A DNA stretch of 64,000 nt from contig CANQZA010000002.1 of the NCBI GenBank assembly GCA_947628175.1, forward strand, positions 1 through 64,000. Direction: 5' to 3'. The position numbers and the translations under genes were made by a program. The notes under the pieces were generated by a model, which saw nothing but the letters and a program-made list of their open reading frames with translations, did no database searches and had not been told where the DNA came from. Below, piece after piece: positions 9,411-18,478 of this stretch. The first letter of the stretch is position 1. Each line of letters begins with the position of its first letter. Source of the DNA: an uncultured Clostridia bacterium. GTDB taxonomy: Bacteria > Bacillota > Clostridia > Oscillospirales > Acutalibacteraceae.

Positions 9411-10265
9411 ATGGATAAATCCGATATGAACAAAAATACGAATGCTTCCTCCGAAGAGCAAGTAAAATTACAGAAAATCAAAATCGTGGCACAGGACATT
9501 CTGGACGAGGTTGTAAGAGTCTGTGAGGAAAATTCGATTCGTTATTTTTTGGCGTACGGCACACTTCTCGGCGCTGTCAGACACAAGGGTTTTATTCCTT
9601 GGGACGATGATATTGACATCTGGATGCTCAGAGAGGATTATGAAAAATTCGCACAAATAGCGCCCAAGGCACTCGGAGATAGATATGTGTATCAAAACAG
9701 AAAATCTGTAAAAAAATACCCATATTCCTGTGCAAAGGTTAGGATGAAGGGAACGCTTTCATACGATCCGAGCTTTTCTCATCTTAATATGGAGCAGGGC
9801 ATTTTTATAGATATTTTCCCGCTGGATAAATGCAGTGACAGTGAAGAAAAAGCCAAAAAGCTATGGAAAAAATGTTGTTTTCTAAATATGCTGATTGTCA
9901 TCACATCTCTTAATACCAAAACGAAGAAAAGACCATTTATTAAAAATTTAAAAATTAAACTTGCTAAATTTTTTATACCTAGAAAATTAATTGAATATAT
10001 ATTGGACAGGCAAATTTCAAAATACAATAAATCCGATGTACATAATCTTGCCGTACTGTGTGAATATCCTTTTTTTTATATATCTTCAGAAGAATTTTGC
10101 AATACAACAAAATTACCATTTGAAAATAAATTTTATGATGCGCCTAAAAATTATGACAGGATACTTAAAAAAAGATATGGTAATTATATGGAGCTACCCC
10201 CCCCCGAACAGCAAAAATGGCATTTTACCGATGTTGATTTTGGGGACTATTCATTTGAGCAATAA
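9411..10265 (+). CDS. LicD-family phosphotransferase carrying a poly-C tract
   Basis: LicD-family proteins transfer phosphocholine or other phospho-substituents onto glycans. This 284-residue member has the two diagnostic N-terminal motifs, AYGTLLGAVR (48-57) and PWDDDIDI (63-70). The start follows AAGGAG. Near the C-terminus, codons 263-265 (Pro-Pro-Pro) are encoded by a run of nine C at 10197-10205. Gaining one C would replace the last 19 residues with about 11 others; losing one would give a longer tail running into the next gene. The family normally has a Pro-Pro-Glu motif here, so the protein position is ordinary but the uninterrupted codon choice is not. The actual substrate is not known. 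Confidence 0.87.
   Translation: MDKSDMNKNTNASSEEQVKLQKIKIVAQDILDEVVRVCEENSIRYFLAYGTLLGAVRHKGFIPWDDDIDIWMLREDYEKFAQIAPKALGDRYVYQNRKSVKKYPYSCAKVRMKGTLSYDPSFSHLNMEQGIFIDIFPLDKCSDSEEKAKKLWKKCCFLNMLIVITSLNTKTKKRPFIKNLKIKLAKFFIPRKLIEYILDRQISKYNKSDVHNLAVLCEYPFFYISSEEFCNTTKLPFENKFYDAPKNYDRILKKRYGNYMELPPPEQQKWHFTDVDFGDYSFEQ
10197..10205 (+). repeat. Homopolymeric C9 tract in licD-like gene 1
   Basis: Nine consecutive C inside the reading frame near the 3' end of the LicD-like gene at 9411-10265. Runs of this length are prone to slipped-strand mispairing. In this assembly the frame is intact. Confidence 0.9.
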
Positions 10266-10288
10266 TTCTATTTTTTTACGAGGTAATT

Positions 10289-11251
10289 ATGAAAAATCCG
10301 CTTATCAGTATCATTGTTCCCGTGTATAAAACGGAGCAATATCTTGACAGATGCCTTGACAGCATTGTAAATCAGACATACAAAAATCTTGAAATCATAC
10401 TTGTTGACGACGGCTCGCCCGACAACTGCCCTCAGATGTGTGATGAATGGAAAACAAAAGATAGTCGAATAAGGGTTATTCACAAAGAAAATGACGGTCT
10501 TGCAAACGCTCGAAACAGTGGAATTGAAATCGCTTCAGGCGATTATATGATGTTTGCGGACAGTGACGATTTTCTTGAAAAGGATATGATCGACTTTCTT
10601 TTAAACTTATCATTAAAATATGATGCGGATGTTTCCCGTTGCGGATTTTACTTTGATTATGAAAACGGCGAAAAAAAATCCGCCGGCAATGATAAAGACA
10701 TAAAATTACCGGACTATGATGAAAGAATGATAGACCTTGCAACAGGAGGTCATATAAGCGGCGTCGCATGGAACAAACTGTACAAAAGAAATGTAATAAT
10801 ATCCCATCCGTACTCAAAAAAAGACGGATGCTCAGAGGACATAATGCATAATTACAGAGTTTATAAGGACATTAAAAAATCTGTTTTCTGCAATATTCCG
10901 AAATATCATTATGTTATCAGGGAAAATTCCATAACAAATAACACCTTTGGCTACGGCGCATTTGATATCATCCGTGCAAAACAGATTATTCTTGATGGAG
11001 AAGGCGACAATGAAAAAATATTGCCTTACGCAATACAGGGATATATAACCTCCGCCTTTATTGTACTGAGCGGCTGTATCAGAAATAACGCCTGTATGGA
11101 CAGATATAACGATCTGAGAAATTCTATCATAAAACACAGAAGACTGATTATTAAATCAGGAATTTTCACAAAACGCAATAAGATAAAAACACTTCTTCTG
11201 TGGTTAATGCCACATGTTTACAAACTGATTATAAAAAGGGAAAACCGATGA
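10289..11251 (+). CDS. Glycosyltransferase family 2
   Basis: A 320-residue GT-A glycosyltransferase with ILVDDGSPDN near residues 36-45 and an acidic DSDD at about 90 in place of the DGDD of its neighbour. The ATG at 10289 follows GAGGT. The stop overlaps the start of the next LicD-like gene (ATGA at 11248-11251), so the pair is coupled. The two halves differ in conservation: the first 90 residues closely match the other GT2 genes, while the C-terminal acceptor half does not. Acceptor and donor unknown. Confidence 0.88.
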   Translation: MKNPLISIIVPVYKTEQYLDRCLDSIVNQTYKNLEIILVDDGSPDNCPQMCDEWKTKDSRIRVIHKENDGLANARNSGIEIASGDYMMFADSDDFLEKDMIDFLLNLSLKYDADVSRCGFYFDYENGEKKSAGNDKDIKLPDYDERMIDLATGGHISGVAWNKLYKRNVIISHPYSKKDGCSEDIMHNYRVYKDIKKSVFCNIPKYHYVIRENSITNNTFGYGAFDIIRAKQIILDGEGDNEKILPYAIQGYITSAFIVLSGCIRNNACMDRYNDLRNSIIKHRRLIIKSGIFTKRNKIKTLLLWLMPHVYKLIIKRENR

Positions 11252-12063
11252 ATAAAAAAGAATTAACATTAGATGAGTTAAAGCAAACCGCGTTAAACAT
11301 CTTAAAAAAATTTGACCGTATTTGCAAAGAAAATAATTTAGAATATTCGTTAGCATACGGAACCATGCTCGGTGCGGTACGCCATAAAGGTTTTATTCCG
11401 TGGGATGATGATATTGATGTTTTAATGAAAAGAGAAGATTATGAAAAATTATTAAAGCTTCAATATGAAGATGATTATTATGAGATAAAAAGCTACAGAT
11501 ATTCAAAAAATTATTATTATCCTTTTTCTAAAATGATAGATAAGAGAACCGAGCTGGTTGAGGAATGGCGTGCCGAAAAGGATATGGGCGTATTTATTGA
11601 TATATTTCCTTTGGATTATTTTAATCTCACTTCCACGGGACCTCAGCTTGAGAGAGATTTTAATTATGCGGCCGCAAAACAGAGGAAATATAATACTATT
11701 GCTTTTATACTCGGTCATAAATTATCCCATCACAAGGGAGTAAACATTAAATACATTGTAAAACTGTTATTTTTAATTCTGACCTATCCTTTTAAAAAGC
11801 AGATTATAAAAAAGGCAGATTTGCGCAATGCAAATCTTAAGGACGGCAACTACTGTGCCATGATGCTGCAATTTTTTAACAAGCATCCTTTTATAAGCGC
11901 AGATTTATTCAAGGAAATCATTTATATGGATTTTGAGAATTTTTCAGCGCCTGTATATAAGTGTTACGATGAGTTGTTAACTCTGGAATACGGCGATTAT
12001 ATGACCCCCCCCCCGCCTGAACAACAAACTTCCGTTCACTGGTTTAAAGCGTATAAAAAATAA
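11248..12063 (+). CDS. LicD-family phosphotransferase carrying a poly-C tract
   Basis: A 271-residue second LicD-family protein, with AYGTMLGAVR and PWDDDIDV near the N-terminus. The frame is open further upstream, but the ATG at 11248 overlaps the previous stop and gives the family N-terminus. Codons 253-257 (Thr-Pro-Pro-Pro-Pro) include ten C in a row at 12005-12014. The stop follows 16 codons later, so a slip alters only the tail. The pattern GT2-LicD occurs twice in a row (8330/9411 and 10289/11248), suggesting a duplicated cassette. The transferred group, phosphocholine or another phospho-ligand, is inferred only from the family. Confidence 0.87.
   Translation: MNKKELTLDELKQTALNILKKFDRICKENNLEYSLAYGTMLGAVRHKGFIPWDDDIDVLMKREDYEKLLKLQYEDDYYEIKSYRYSKNYYYPFSKMIDKRTELVEEWRAEKDMGVFIDIFPLDYFNLTSTGPQLERDFNYAAAKQRKYNTIAFILGHKLSHHKGVNIKYIVKLLFLILTYPFKKQIIKKADLRNANLKDGNYCAMMLQFFNKHPFISADLFKEIIYMDFENFSAPVYKCYDELLTLEYGDYMTPPPPEQQTSVHWFKAYKK
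12005..12014 (+). repeat. Homopolymeric C10 tract in licD-like gene 2
   Basis: Ten consecutive C in frame near the end of the second LicD-like gene, at the same protein position (Pro-Pro-Glu motif) as the C9 tract in the first copy. The DNA around the two tracts differs, so this is not simply a copied repeat. Confidence 0.9.
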
Positions 12064-12071
12064 AGTTTTTG

Positions 12072-12628
12072 CTTTGTCTATGACTTTTGCACTGACTATT
12101 GTGATGATAATTATTTTGCGTCAATTTGAAGAGGCTACAGCAAAAAACAAACTTGTATGGGTTTTAGGCAAAGATGATAACAAGGATAACGGTATTTTTT
12201 CTTTAAAAGAACTGTTATTGCATAAGCCACCACAGTTCTTCCATTGCTCAAAGGATAAAAACTCGGCTGAAAAATTAAATGATTATGCCGAATCAAAAGG
12301 CGTTTACTTGTTATTAAACCGCATCCCGCACGGGATTTGTCAAAACTTACAGCTTTTAATCTGAGCAACATTATTTTTATTGACGACACCTTTTTTTAAA
12401 AAACAAGATTTGAAACTATGAATTTTTAACAATTTCGACACGCTTTTTGACGAGTATTCTCAAAGAGAAGGCTTTTGTGCGGATATGGATTTTGTGATGT
12501 TGCATCCGGGGATTGATCATCTTAAACAAAAGAGAAACAAGCTCCTGCCGCTGCTTCATAAATATACCGACAACAAATCCGCGCAAAGAGTTGTTGATTA
12601 TATTGCGAAAAACGGAAAAACGATTTAA
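12072..12628 (+). pseudogene. Chimeric gene remnant: acyltransferase fragment joined to a decayed CDP-glycerol-type polymerase
   Basis: No intact gene lies here. Bases 12072-12135 match part of the acyltransferase gene near 23330-23395 (encoded SMTF and LRQF motifs). From about 12140 onward the sequence follows the intact polymerase gene at 13668-14837 in separate pieces: the LVWVL..KDDNKDN region, then the DKNSAEKLNDYAESKG region, then the 3' end. Internal deletions (one of about 400 bases), frameshifts and stops lie between the pieces. A 96-codon open frame (12074-12364) covers the front part but is a by-product of this fusion. The remnant shows that parts of the locus were duplicated, recombined and lost. 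Confidence 0.8.
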
Positions 12629-12891
12629 TAAAAAAAGGCAAATAATTTATCCTTTGTGTATTACGGCTTTAGGAGAAATGAATGTGAAAAATCCAAAAAT
12701 CAGTGTGATTGTTCCTGTGTACAAGGTTGAAAAATATCTTGACAAATGTATTGAGAGCATTGTAAATCAAACCTACCAAAATCTTGAAATCCTGCTTGTT
12801 GACGACGGCTCACCCGACAACTGCCCTCAGATGTGTGACAAATGGGCACAACGAGACAGCCGCATCAGAGTGATTCACCAAAAAAACGGCG
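12498..12891 (+). repeat. Direct repeat copy 1 (polymerase 3' end plus GT2 5' end)
   Basis: This stretch is nearly identical to 14698-15084. It covers the last part of the CDP-glycerol-type polymerase (decayed here, intact there), the short gap, the ribosome-binding site, and the first about 70 codons of a GT2 gene. The two GT2 genes diverge immediately afterwards. Confidence 0.85.
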
Positions 12892-13619
12892 GTGTTTCGG
12901 CTTCGCGCAATGCCGGTCTTGATGCCGCAACCGGTGATTATATCGGTTTTGTTGACAGCGACGACTGGATAGACTCGGATATGTATGAGCTTTTGGTAAG
13001 TAATTTAATCCATAACAACTGTGATGTATCGCGTTGCGGCTTTTGTTATTATATGCAAAATGATAATAGTTTCATCTCTGAAAATTATAATACCGATATA
13101 GAAATATTAAATAATGATGCTCTTATGAGATCATTACAGAATTCAGGCTATTTAGACGGCGTTATTTGGAATAAGATCTATTCAAACAAGCTTCTTAATA
13201 AAATCAGATTTAATGAAAATTATCCCGTCGGCGAAGATTTGCTCTTTAACTATTATGCCCTTAAAAATTGTAAAAAATGTGTATGCAACGATCTACCCAA
13301 ATACAAATATAGATTATACAGCGGACAGGCAAAACAAAATTACAACTTTTTTATGTATCTTGTTCTAAAAGAAATTTTATCCCAACAGGAAAAGGATAAA
13401 CTTCCATATATGGGATGGCTTAATAGATTTACAGCTATTTCTTTTATGGCAGTTCATACAGCAATTAAAAATCATAACAAAGATCAATTCAAACAAATAA
13501 GAAAAGACATTTTAAAATATAAAAATATCATTTTCAGTGACAAAGAAATTGCTCTACGCAATAAGTTAAAAACATTTGTAATTTGCTTTTTCCCAACTGT
13601 TTACAAATTAATAAGTTAA
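12684..13619 (+). CDS. Glycosyltransferase family 2
   Basis: A 311-residue GT2 enzyme (VDDGSPDN motif near 36-43, DSDDW near 88-92). An upstream in-frame extension to 12513 reads through the polymerase remnant and is rejected. ATG at 12678 lies only one base after AGGAGA, whereas GTG at 12684 sits seven bases after it and gives the same N-terminus (MKNPKISVIVPVYK) as its paralogue at 10289. The first 70 codons are almost base-for-base those of the GT2 at 14876, after which the two proteins differ completely. That suggests exchange of acceptor-specific halves. Donor and acceptor unknown. Confidence 0.86.
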   Translation: MKNPKISVIVPVYKVEKYLDKCIESIVNQTYQNLEILLVDDGSPDNCPQMCDKWAQRDSRIRVIHQKNGGVSASRNAGLDAATGDYIGFVDSDDWIDSDMYELLVSNLIHNNCDVSRCGFCYYMQNDNSFISENYNTDIEILNNDALMRSLQNSGYLDGVIWNKIYSNKLLNKIRFNENYPVGEDLLFNYYALKNCKKCVCNDLPKYKYRLYSGQAKQNYNFFMYLVLKEILSQQEKDKLPYMGWLNRFTAISFMAVHTAIKNHNKDQFKQIRKDILKYKNIIFSDKEIALRNKLKTFVICFFPTVYKLIS

Positions 13620-13667
13620 ACTGTTAAATTCAGCATATCTAAATTATTTATAAGGACAATTAAAAAA

Positions 13668-14837
13668 ATGCGCAGTTCAGATTTTATAATAAAAACAGCA
13701 AAAAAAATAATCAGTCTTTTGCCAAAACGAAATATAATCACTTTTGAAAGTCTTCCTGATTTCAGCGATAATACAAAAGTTGTATTTGACGAAATGATAA
13801 AAAGAGGCTACAACAAAAAGTACAAACTTGTATGGGTTTTAGACAAAGATGATAACAAGGATAACGATATTTTTTCTTTAAAAAACTGTTATTGCATAAG
13901 CCACTACAGCTCTTCCATTACGGAAAGAATAAAAAGAATTTATACATTGGCAAGCGCACGGCTTCTCATAACATCAAATATATTTGTACCAAAATACAGT
14001 CCCAAACAGTATTATCTTAACTTAACGCACGGTGCTGCTATAAAATCTGTATCAGGATATTATGGTTACCCCAACAGTATTGATAATGCCGTCGGGATAT
14101 CAGATTATTTATGTAAAAGCGACAGTCTCAACTTCAATTTTGATTTTGAAAAATTTGTTCCGCTCGGTTTTCCGAGAAATGATGAGCTTTTTAAAAAAGT
14201 AGATATTAAGGCGTTTTTTAAAGAAAAAAACTTTAAAAAAGTGATTTATTGGATGCCCACTTACAGGCAGCATAAAAGCACATCAAAAATCGTGCACAGC
14301 AGTATATCCATTCCTATTATATATGATAAAAACTCGGCTGAAAAATTAAATGATTATGCCGAATCAAAAGGCGTTTTACTTGTTATTAAACCGCATCCCG
14401 CACAGGATTTGTCAAAACTTACAGCTTTTAATCTGAGCAACATTGTTTTTATTGACGACAGCTTTTTTGTAAAAAACAAGATTTCAAACTATGCATTTTT
14501 AGGCAATTGCGACGCTCTTCTTACTGACTATTCGTCCGTGTATTATGATTTTATGCTTACAGATAAACCGATAGGTCTCTGCTGGGAGGACTATGACGAG
14601 TATTCTCAAAGAGAAGGCTTTTGTGTGGATATGGATTTTGTTATGGCAGGCGGAGAAAAAATATACACCTTAGAGGATATGATGCAGTTTATATCTGATG
14701 TTGCATCGGGGATTGATAATCTTAAACAAAAGAGAAACGAGCTCCTGCCGCTGCTTCATAAATATACCGACAACAAATCCGCGCAAAGAGTTGTTGATTA
14801 TATTGCGGAAAACTATTTAATAAAAAAAGGCAAATAA
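13668..14837 (+). CDS. CDP-glycerol:poly(glycerophosphate) glycerophosphotransferase-like protein
   Basis: A 389-residue member of the TagB/TagF family, GT-B-like membrane-associated enzymes that move glycerol-phosphate or ribitol-phosphate from a CDP-activated donor in teichoic-acid synthesis. Visible family features are the LTHGAAIKS loop near residue 125, the donor-site KPHPAQD near 242 and the TDYSSVYYDF segment near 286. It is shorter than polymerising TagF, closer to primases or single-transfer enzymes. ATG at 13668 follows AAGGA. A decayed copy lies just upstream (12072-12628). It suggests a phosphodiester-linked glycan here, in keeping with the LicD genes. Confidence 0.84.
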   Translation: MRSSDFIIKTAKKIISLLPKRNIITFESLPDFSDNTKVVFDEMIKRGYNKKYKLVWVLDKDDNKDNDIFSLKNCYCISHYSSSITERIKRIYTLASARLLITSNIFVPKYSPKQYYLNLTHGAAIKSVSGYYGYPNSIDNAVGISDYLCKSDSLNFNFDFEKFVPLGFPRNDELFKKVDIKAFFKEKNFKKVIYWMPTYRQHKSTSKIVHSSISIPIIYDKNSAEKLNDYAESKGVLLVIKPHPAQDLSKLTAFNLSNIVFIDDSFFVKNKISNYAFLGNCDALLTDYSSVYYDFMLTDKPIGLCWEDYDEYSQREGFCVDMDFVMAGGEKIYTLEDMMQFISDVASGIDNLKQKRNELLPLLHKYTDNKSAQRVVDYIAENYLIKKGK

Positions 14838-15084
14838 TTCATCCTTTGTGTATTACGGCTTTAGGAGAAATGAATGTGAAAAATCCAAAAATCAGTGTGA
14901 TTGTTCCTGTGTACAAGGTTGAAAAATATCTTGACAAATGTATTGAGAGCATTGTAAATCAAACCTACCAAAATCTTGAAATCCTGCTTGTTGACGACGG
15001 CTCACCCGACAACTGCCCTCAGATGTGTGACAAATGGGCACAACAAGACAGCCGCATCAGAGTGATTCACCAAAAAAACGGCGG
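14698..15084 (+). repeat. Direct repeat copy 2 (polymerase 3' end plus GT2 5' end)
   Basis: The intact counterpart of 12498-12891. It spans the 3' end of the CDP-glycerol-type gene and the first about 70 codons of the following GT2 gene. Homologous recombination between the two copies would delete or duplicate the 2.2 kb between them. Confidence 0.85.
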
Positions 15085-15829
15085 CCTTGCAGATGCAAGA
15101 AATGCAGGCTTAAATATTATAACCGGCGATTATATCACCTTTGTTGACAGCGACGACTGGATTGATTCGGATATGATGGAATGTCTTAAAAACAATCTTG
15201 AAGAAAACGGTGCTGATATCGCCTGCATTGATTTTTATTTTGAATATTTGGACAAGGATACTTTAAGATGCGCCACAACCCCCTTTGTGTCCGAATCAAA
15301 GCAAATTGCCGCTGACTATATCTTAGATAAAATAAGACCGGAGGTATGCGGCAAAATATACAAAGCCGATTTAATAAAAAACCATCGTTTTAATATAGAA
15401 AATAAATACGGCGAGGATTTGCCCTTCAATTATGCCGTTATCAAAAACGCAAAAAAATTTATTAATTTAGGGGTATGCAAATACCACTATCTTCAAAACA
15501 GCGGTAACTCGTTGACAACACCTTATATTACTGACGCAAGGGCAAAAAGCTATATAATCACAAAAGAAATTGTTAAGGATACAGAGGATACAGACTTATA
15601 CTCGATTGCCGTGTGGCGTCATATTCGCAACACATATGCCATTTTAAGCAGGGTTGTAAACGGGAACGATTATTTTTTGCGGACATATTTTGACGAAATA
15701 AAACATGAAATTTTATTCTATAAAAATAAAATTTTTTTTGATAAACGATACTCCATAAAGCAGAAAATAGGAACTGCCCTGTTAATGATTTCTCCAAAAC
15801 TGTTTATACACTATATAAAATCAAAATGA
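14876..15829 (+). CDS. Glycosyltransferase family 2
   Basis: A 317-residue GT2 enzyme with VDDGSPDN near 36-43 and DSDDW near 88-92. GTG at 14876 is chosen because AGGAGA lies seven bases before it; the in-frame ATG at 14870 is too close to that site. The 5' third is nearly identical to the GT2 at 12684, but the C-terminal half is different and has its own conserved GEDLPFNY segment. The flippase gene starts four bases after its stop, so the two are probably coupled. Specificity unknown. Confidence 0.87.
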   Translation: MKNPKISVIVPVYKVEKYLDKCIESIVNQTYQNLEILLVDDGSPDNCPQMCDKWAQQDSRIRVIHQKNGGLADARNAGLNIITGDYITFVDSDDWIDSDMMECLKNNLEENGADIACIDFYFEYLDKDTLRCATTPFVSESKQIAADYILDKIRPEVCGKIYKADLIKNHRFNIENKYGEDLPFNYAVIKNAKKFINLGVCKYHYLQNSGNSLTTPYITDARAKSYIITKEIVKDTEDTDLYSIAVWRHIRNTYAILSRVVNGNDYFLRTYFDEIKHEILFYKNKIFFDKRYSIKQKIGTALLMISPKLFIHYIKSK

Positions 15830-15833
15830 AGCG

Positions 15834-17405
15834 GTGAATGAATTGACAAAAAAAAGAACAGAAATTTCAAAATCAAGTGAAAGAAAAGTCGGAATTATTC
15901 TTTCGTATACGCAGATGCTTTTAAACGCCGTAACCTCATTATTATATGCCCCCATCATGCTCAGACTGATGGGCAAGAACGAATACGGTCTTTATAACAC
16001 TTTAAACACAACCATTTCTTTTATCTGGCTGCTTGATATGGGCTTTTCAAGCTCATATGTTAAATTTTATTCCAAATATAAAAGCCTTAATCAATTTGAC
16101 AAGATAAACAGCTTTAATTCGCTGTATTTTACTGTTTTCTCTGCCATTGCTGCTATTTCTGCGGCTATAGGTTTGTTTTTGACATTTAATCTCCGGCTCG
16201 TATTTGATGAAGGTCTCACAAACAGTGAATATTCAAAAGCGCGGATTATGATGCTTGCCATGACGGTGTCAATGGCACTTGGTTTTATTACAACGATATT
16301 CGGCAGCTATATTTCGGTACATCAAAAATTTATATTTACCAAATCGTTCGGACTGGCTAATACAATCGCAACCTTTATTGTGGATATAATTGTATTATAC
16401 CTCGGTTTCGGTGCCGTGGGAATTGTGTTTGCAACATTAATTCTGGGCACAATTCACAAATGCATTAATATATTTTATTCTTATAAAAAGCTTCATTTTA
16501 AATTTGATTTTAAACATATCGAAAAAGAGCTTTTCAGGCAGGTTTTCTCCTTTTCCGGACTCATCGCAATTAATATGATTGTGGATAAGGTAAACAGCGG
16601 CATAGACAGTGTTTTGCTCGGCCGCTTCTGCGGAACTGCGGCTGTTGCCGTATATGCAATCGGCGCAAGTATCAACAGCCAGTTTACTTCTTTTTCAACT
16701 GCCATATCGGGAATATTCACCCCGCATATACACAGCCTTGTAAATGCATATGAAATGGATTCCAAAGAGCAGAGATCTGCGCTTACGGCTCTTTTCATCA
16801 AGGTCGGTCGCGTCCAATATCTTCTTCTGGCTCTTATTGCTTCGGGCTTCGTTTTCTTCGGTCAAAAATTCATTTACTTTTGGGCGGGCGAGGGATACGA
16901 AAAATCCTACTATGTTGCTCTTCTTCTTATCATTCCGGCAATTGTTCCCCTGATTCAGAATGTCGGAATTGAAATTCAAAGAGCAGAAAACAGGCATCAT
17001 TACCGCTCGTATATTTACGGTGCTATGGCGATTATAAATCTCATAGTCAGTATTTTCCTTTGCCAGATCTGGGAAGGTATAGGCTGTGCCGCAGGTACCG
17101 CCTTTGCGCTCATTACCGCTAACGGAATTATCATGAATATTGTCTATCACAAAAAAATCAATATTGACATTATACAGTTCTGGAAAAATATTCTCAGACA
17201 GACGCTCGGTATGATTCTTCCGTTTATATGCGGTACGCTCATAATGAAGTTTGCCAAAATTAATTCAATATTTGAACTGGTATTCTATATCATCGTTTAT
17301 ACTGCCGTTTACTGTGTTTGCGTTTGGTTTATGTCCGCAAACAATTATGAAAAAAGCCTGATCACAGATTTTCTGAAAAAGTTTTCAAAAAAACGAATAC
17401 ATTGA
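15834..17405 (+). CDS. Polysaccharide flippase (Wzx/MATE-like family)
   Basis: A 523-residue polytopic membrane protein with about 12-14 hydrophobic segments, of the polysaccharide-export flippase type. The N-terminus (YAPIMLRLMGKNEYGLY) is typical: the first helices carry a conserved GxxxYGxY-like motif. It should move lipid-linked repeat units across the membrane before polymerisation by the EpsG-like protein. The GTG at 15834 is the longest start; a TTG at 15843 has better spacing from GGTGA, so the first three residues are uncertain. It directly follows a GT2 gene. Confidence 0.87.
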   Translation: MNELTKKRTEISKSSERKVGIILSYTQMLLNAVTSLLYAPIMLRLMGKNEYGLYNTLNTTISFIWLLDMGFSSSYVKFYSKYKSLNQFDKINSFNSLYFTVFSAIAAISAAIGLFLTFNLRLVFDEGLTNSEYSKARIMMLAMTVSMALGFITTIFGSYISVHQKFIFTKSFGLANTIATFIVDIIVLYLGFGAVGIVFATLILGTIHKCINIFYSYKKLHFKFDFKHIEKELFRQVFSFSGLIAINMIVDKVNSGIDSVLLGRFCGTAAVAVYAIGASINSQFTSFSTAISGIFTPHIHSLVNAYEMDSKEQRSALTALFIKVGRVQYLLLALIASGFVFFGQKFIYFWAGEGYEKSYYVALLLIIPAIVPLIQNVGIEIQRAENRHHYRSYIYGAMAIINLIVSIFLCQIWEGIGCAAGTAFALITANGIIMNIVYHKKINIDIIQFWKNILRQTLGMILPFICGTLIMKFAKINSIFELVFYIIVYTAVYCVCVWFMSANNYEKSLITDFLKKFSKKRIH

Positions 17406-17502
17406 TTCTACGCGGCTTTTCCTACTTTATAAAACAACAATACCCTTTTACAGTATGACATTATTATAAACCCACTTAATACCACAAAGAACGGGAGAAA
17501 AT

Positions 17503-18450
17503 ATGGAATATCCAAAAATCAGTGTTATTGTACCGATTTACAATGTGGAAAAATACCTGGACAAATGTATTGAAAGCATTGTAAATCAAACCTACCAAAA
17601 TCTTGAAATCCTGCTTGTTGACGACGGCTCACCCGACAACTGCCCCCGCATTTGCGACAAATGGGCAAAACGAGACAGCCGCATCAGAGTAATTCACAAA
17701 AAAAACGGCGGTGTTTCGACTTCGCGCAATGCCGGCCTTGATGCCGCAACCGGCGATTATATCGGTTTTGTTGACGGAGACGATATTATATCGCCTGATA
17801 TGTATCAGACGCTTTATACAACACTTATTAAAAATAATGTTCAGATAAGCTTTTGTTCCTTTTGCTCCCTTGACGAAAACTTTAATAAAAGAAATGTCGG
17901 GCGTCTGTTTTCTCCGACCCCTAAAGTTTATTCTTCTGATGATATTCTTAAAGAAATTTTTGTCTCTATAGATTGTCATTTAGTATCCCTTTGCAATAAA
18001 CTGTTTCAAAAACAGCTTTTTGACGGTCTTCGTTTTCCGGAGGGAAGAGTGTTTGAGGATTGGACGCTGGCTCCGATTATATACTCTAAAGCCGAAAAGC
18101 TATACTTTGTTCCGAAAAAATACTATTGCTATATTATACACCAAGGAAGTATTGTGCGCACCAAAACCATAAAACGATATTATGACTGTGTGCTTGCCGA
18201 CTATGATCATTATAAGTATTTTAACCATCAGTCCATAACAGATTATAATGATAAAATCGTTTTTATCATCTGGGCTGATTTCAGAAAAATGTGTAAAACA
18301 TACAGACCGTCAAGAACAAACAGACAGATGCTTAACGACGCATACAAAAAGTGCTGTGAAGTAAGAAAAAGCAAAAAGGGCGCGTTATTTTATCATTTTC
18401 CAAATACAATAAGAATTCTTGCCGATATTAAAAACAGAATTGAAAAATAG
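17503..18450 (+). CDS. Glycosyltransferase family 2
   Basis: Fifth GT2 of the locus, 315 residues, with VDDGSPDN near 36-43 and the metal-binding DGDD near 88-91. The ATG at 17503 follows GGGAG. The N-terminal 70 codons again closely match the genes at 12684 and 14876, with a few differences (PRICDKWAKRD instead of PQMCDKWAQRD), while the C-terminal half is unrelated to theirs. The 97-base gap before it has no clear terminator or promoter, so it probably belongs to the same transcript. Confidence 0.87.
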   Translation: MEYPKISVIVPIYNVEKYLDKCIESIVNQTYQNLEILLVDDGSPDNCPRICDKWAKRDSRIRVIHKKNGGVSTSRNAGLDAATGDYIGFVDGDDIISPDMYQTLYTTLIKNNVQISFCSFCSLDENFNKRNVGRLFSPTPKVYSSDDILKEIFVSIDCHLVSLCNKLFQKQLFDGLRFPEGRVFEDWTLAPIIYSKAEKLYFVPKKYYCYIIHQGSIVRTKTIKRYYDCVLADYDHYKYFNHQSITDYNDKIVFIIWADFRKMCKTYRPSRTNRQMLNDAYKKCCEVRKSKKGALFYHFPNTIRILADIKNRIEK

Positions 18451-18478
18451 AACTTGACGCTTAGAGAGGTTAACTGAA

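Noticed and set aside
12074..12364. A 96-codon open frame taken as a gene
   Set aside because: It is a fusion of an acyltransferase fragment and a decayed polymerase fragment; it has no ribosome-binding site and both parts have intact parents nearby.
12513..12683. N-terminal extension of the GT2 gene at 12684
   Set aside because: The extension reads through the polymerase remnant; a good ribosome-binding site and the family N-terminus place the start at GTG 12684.
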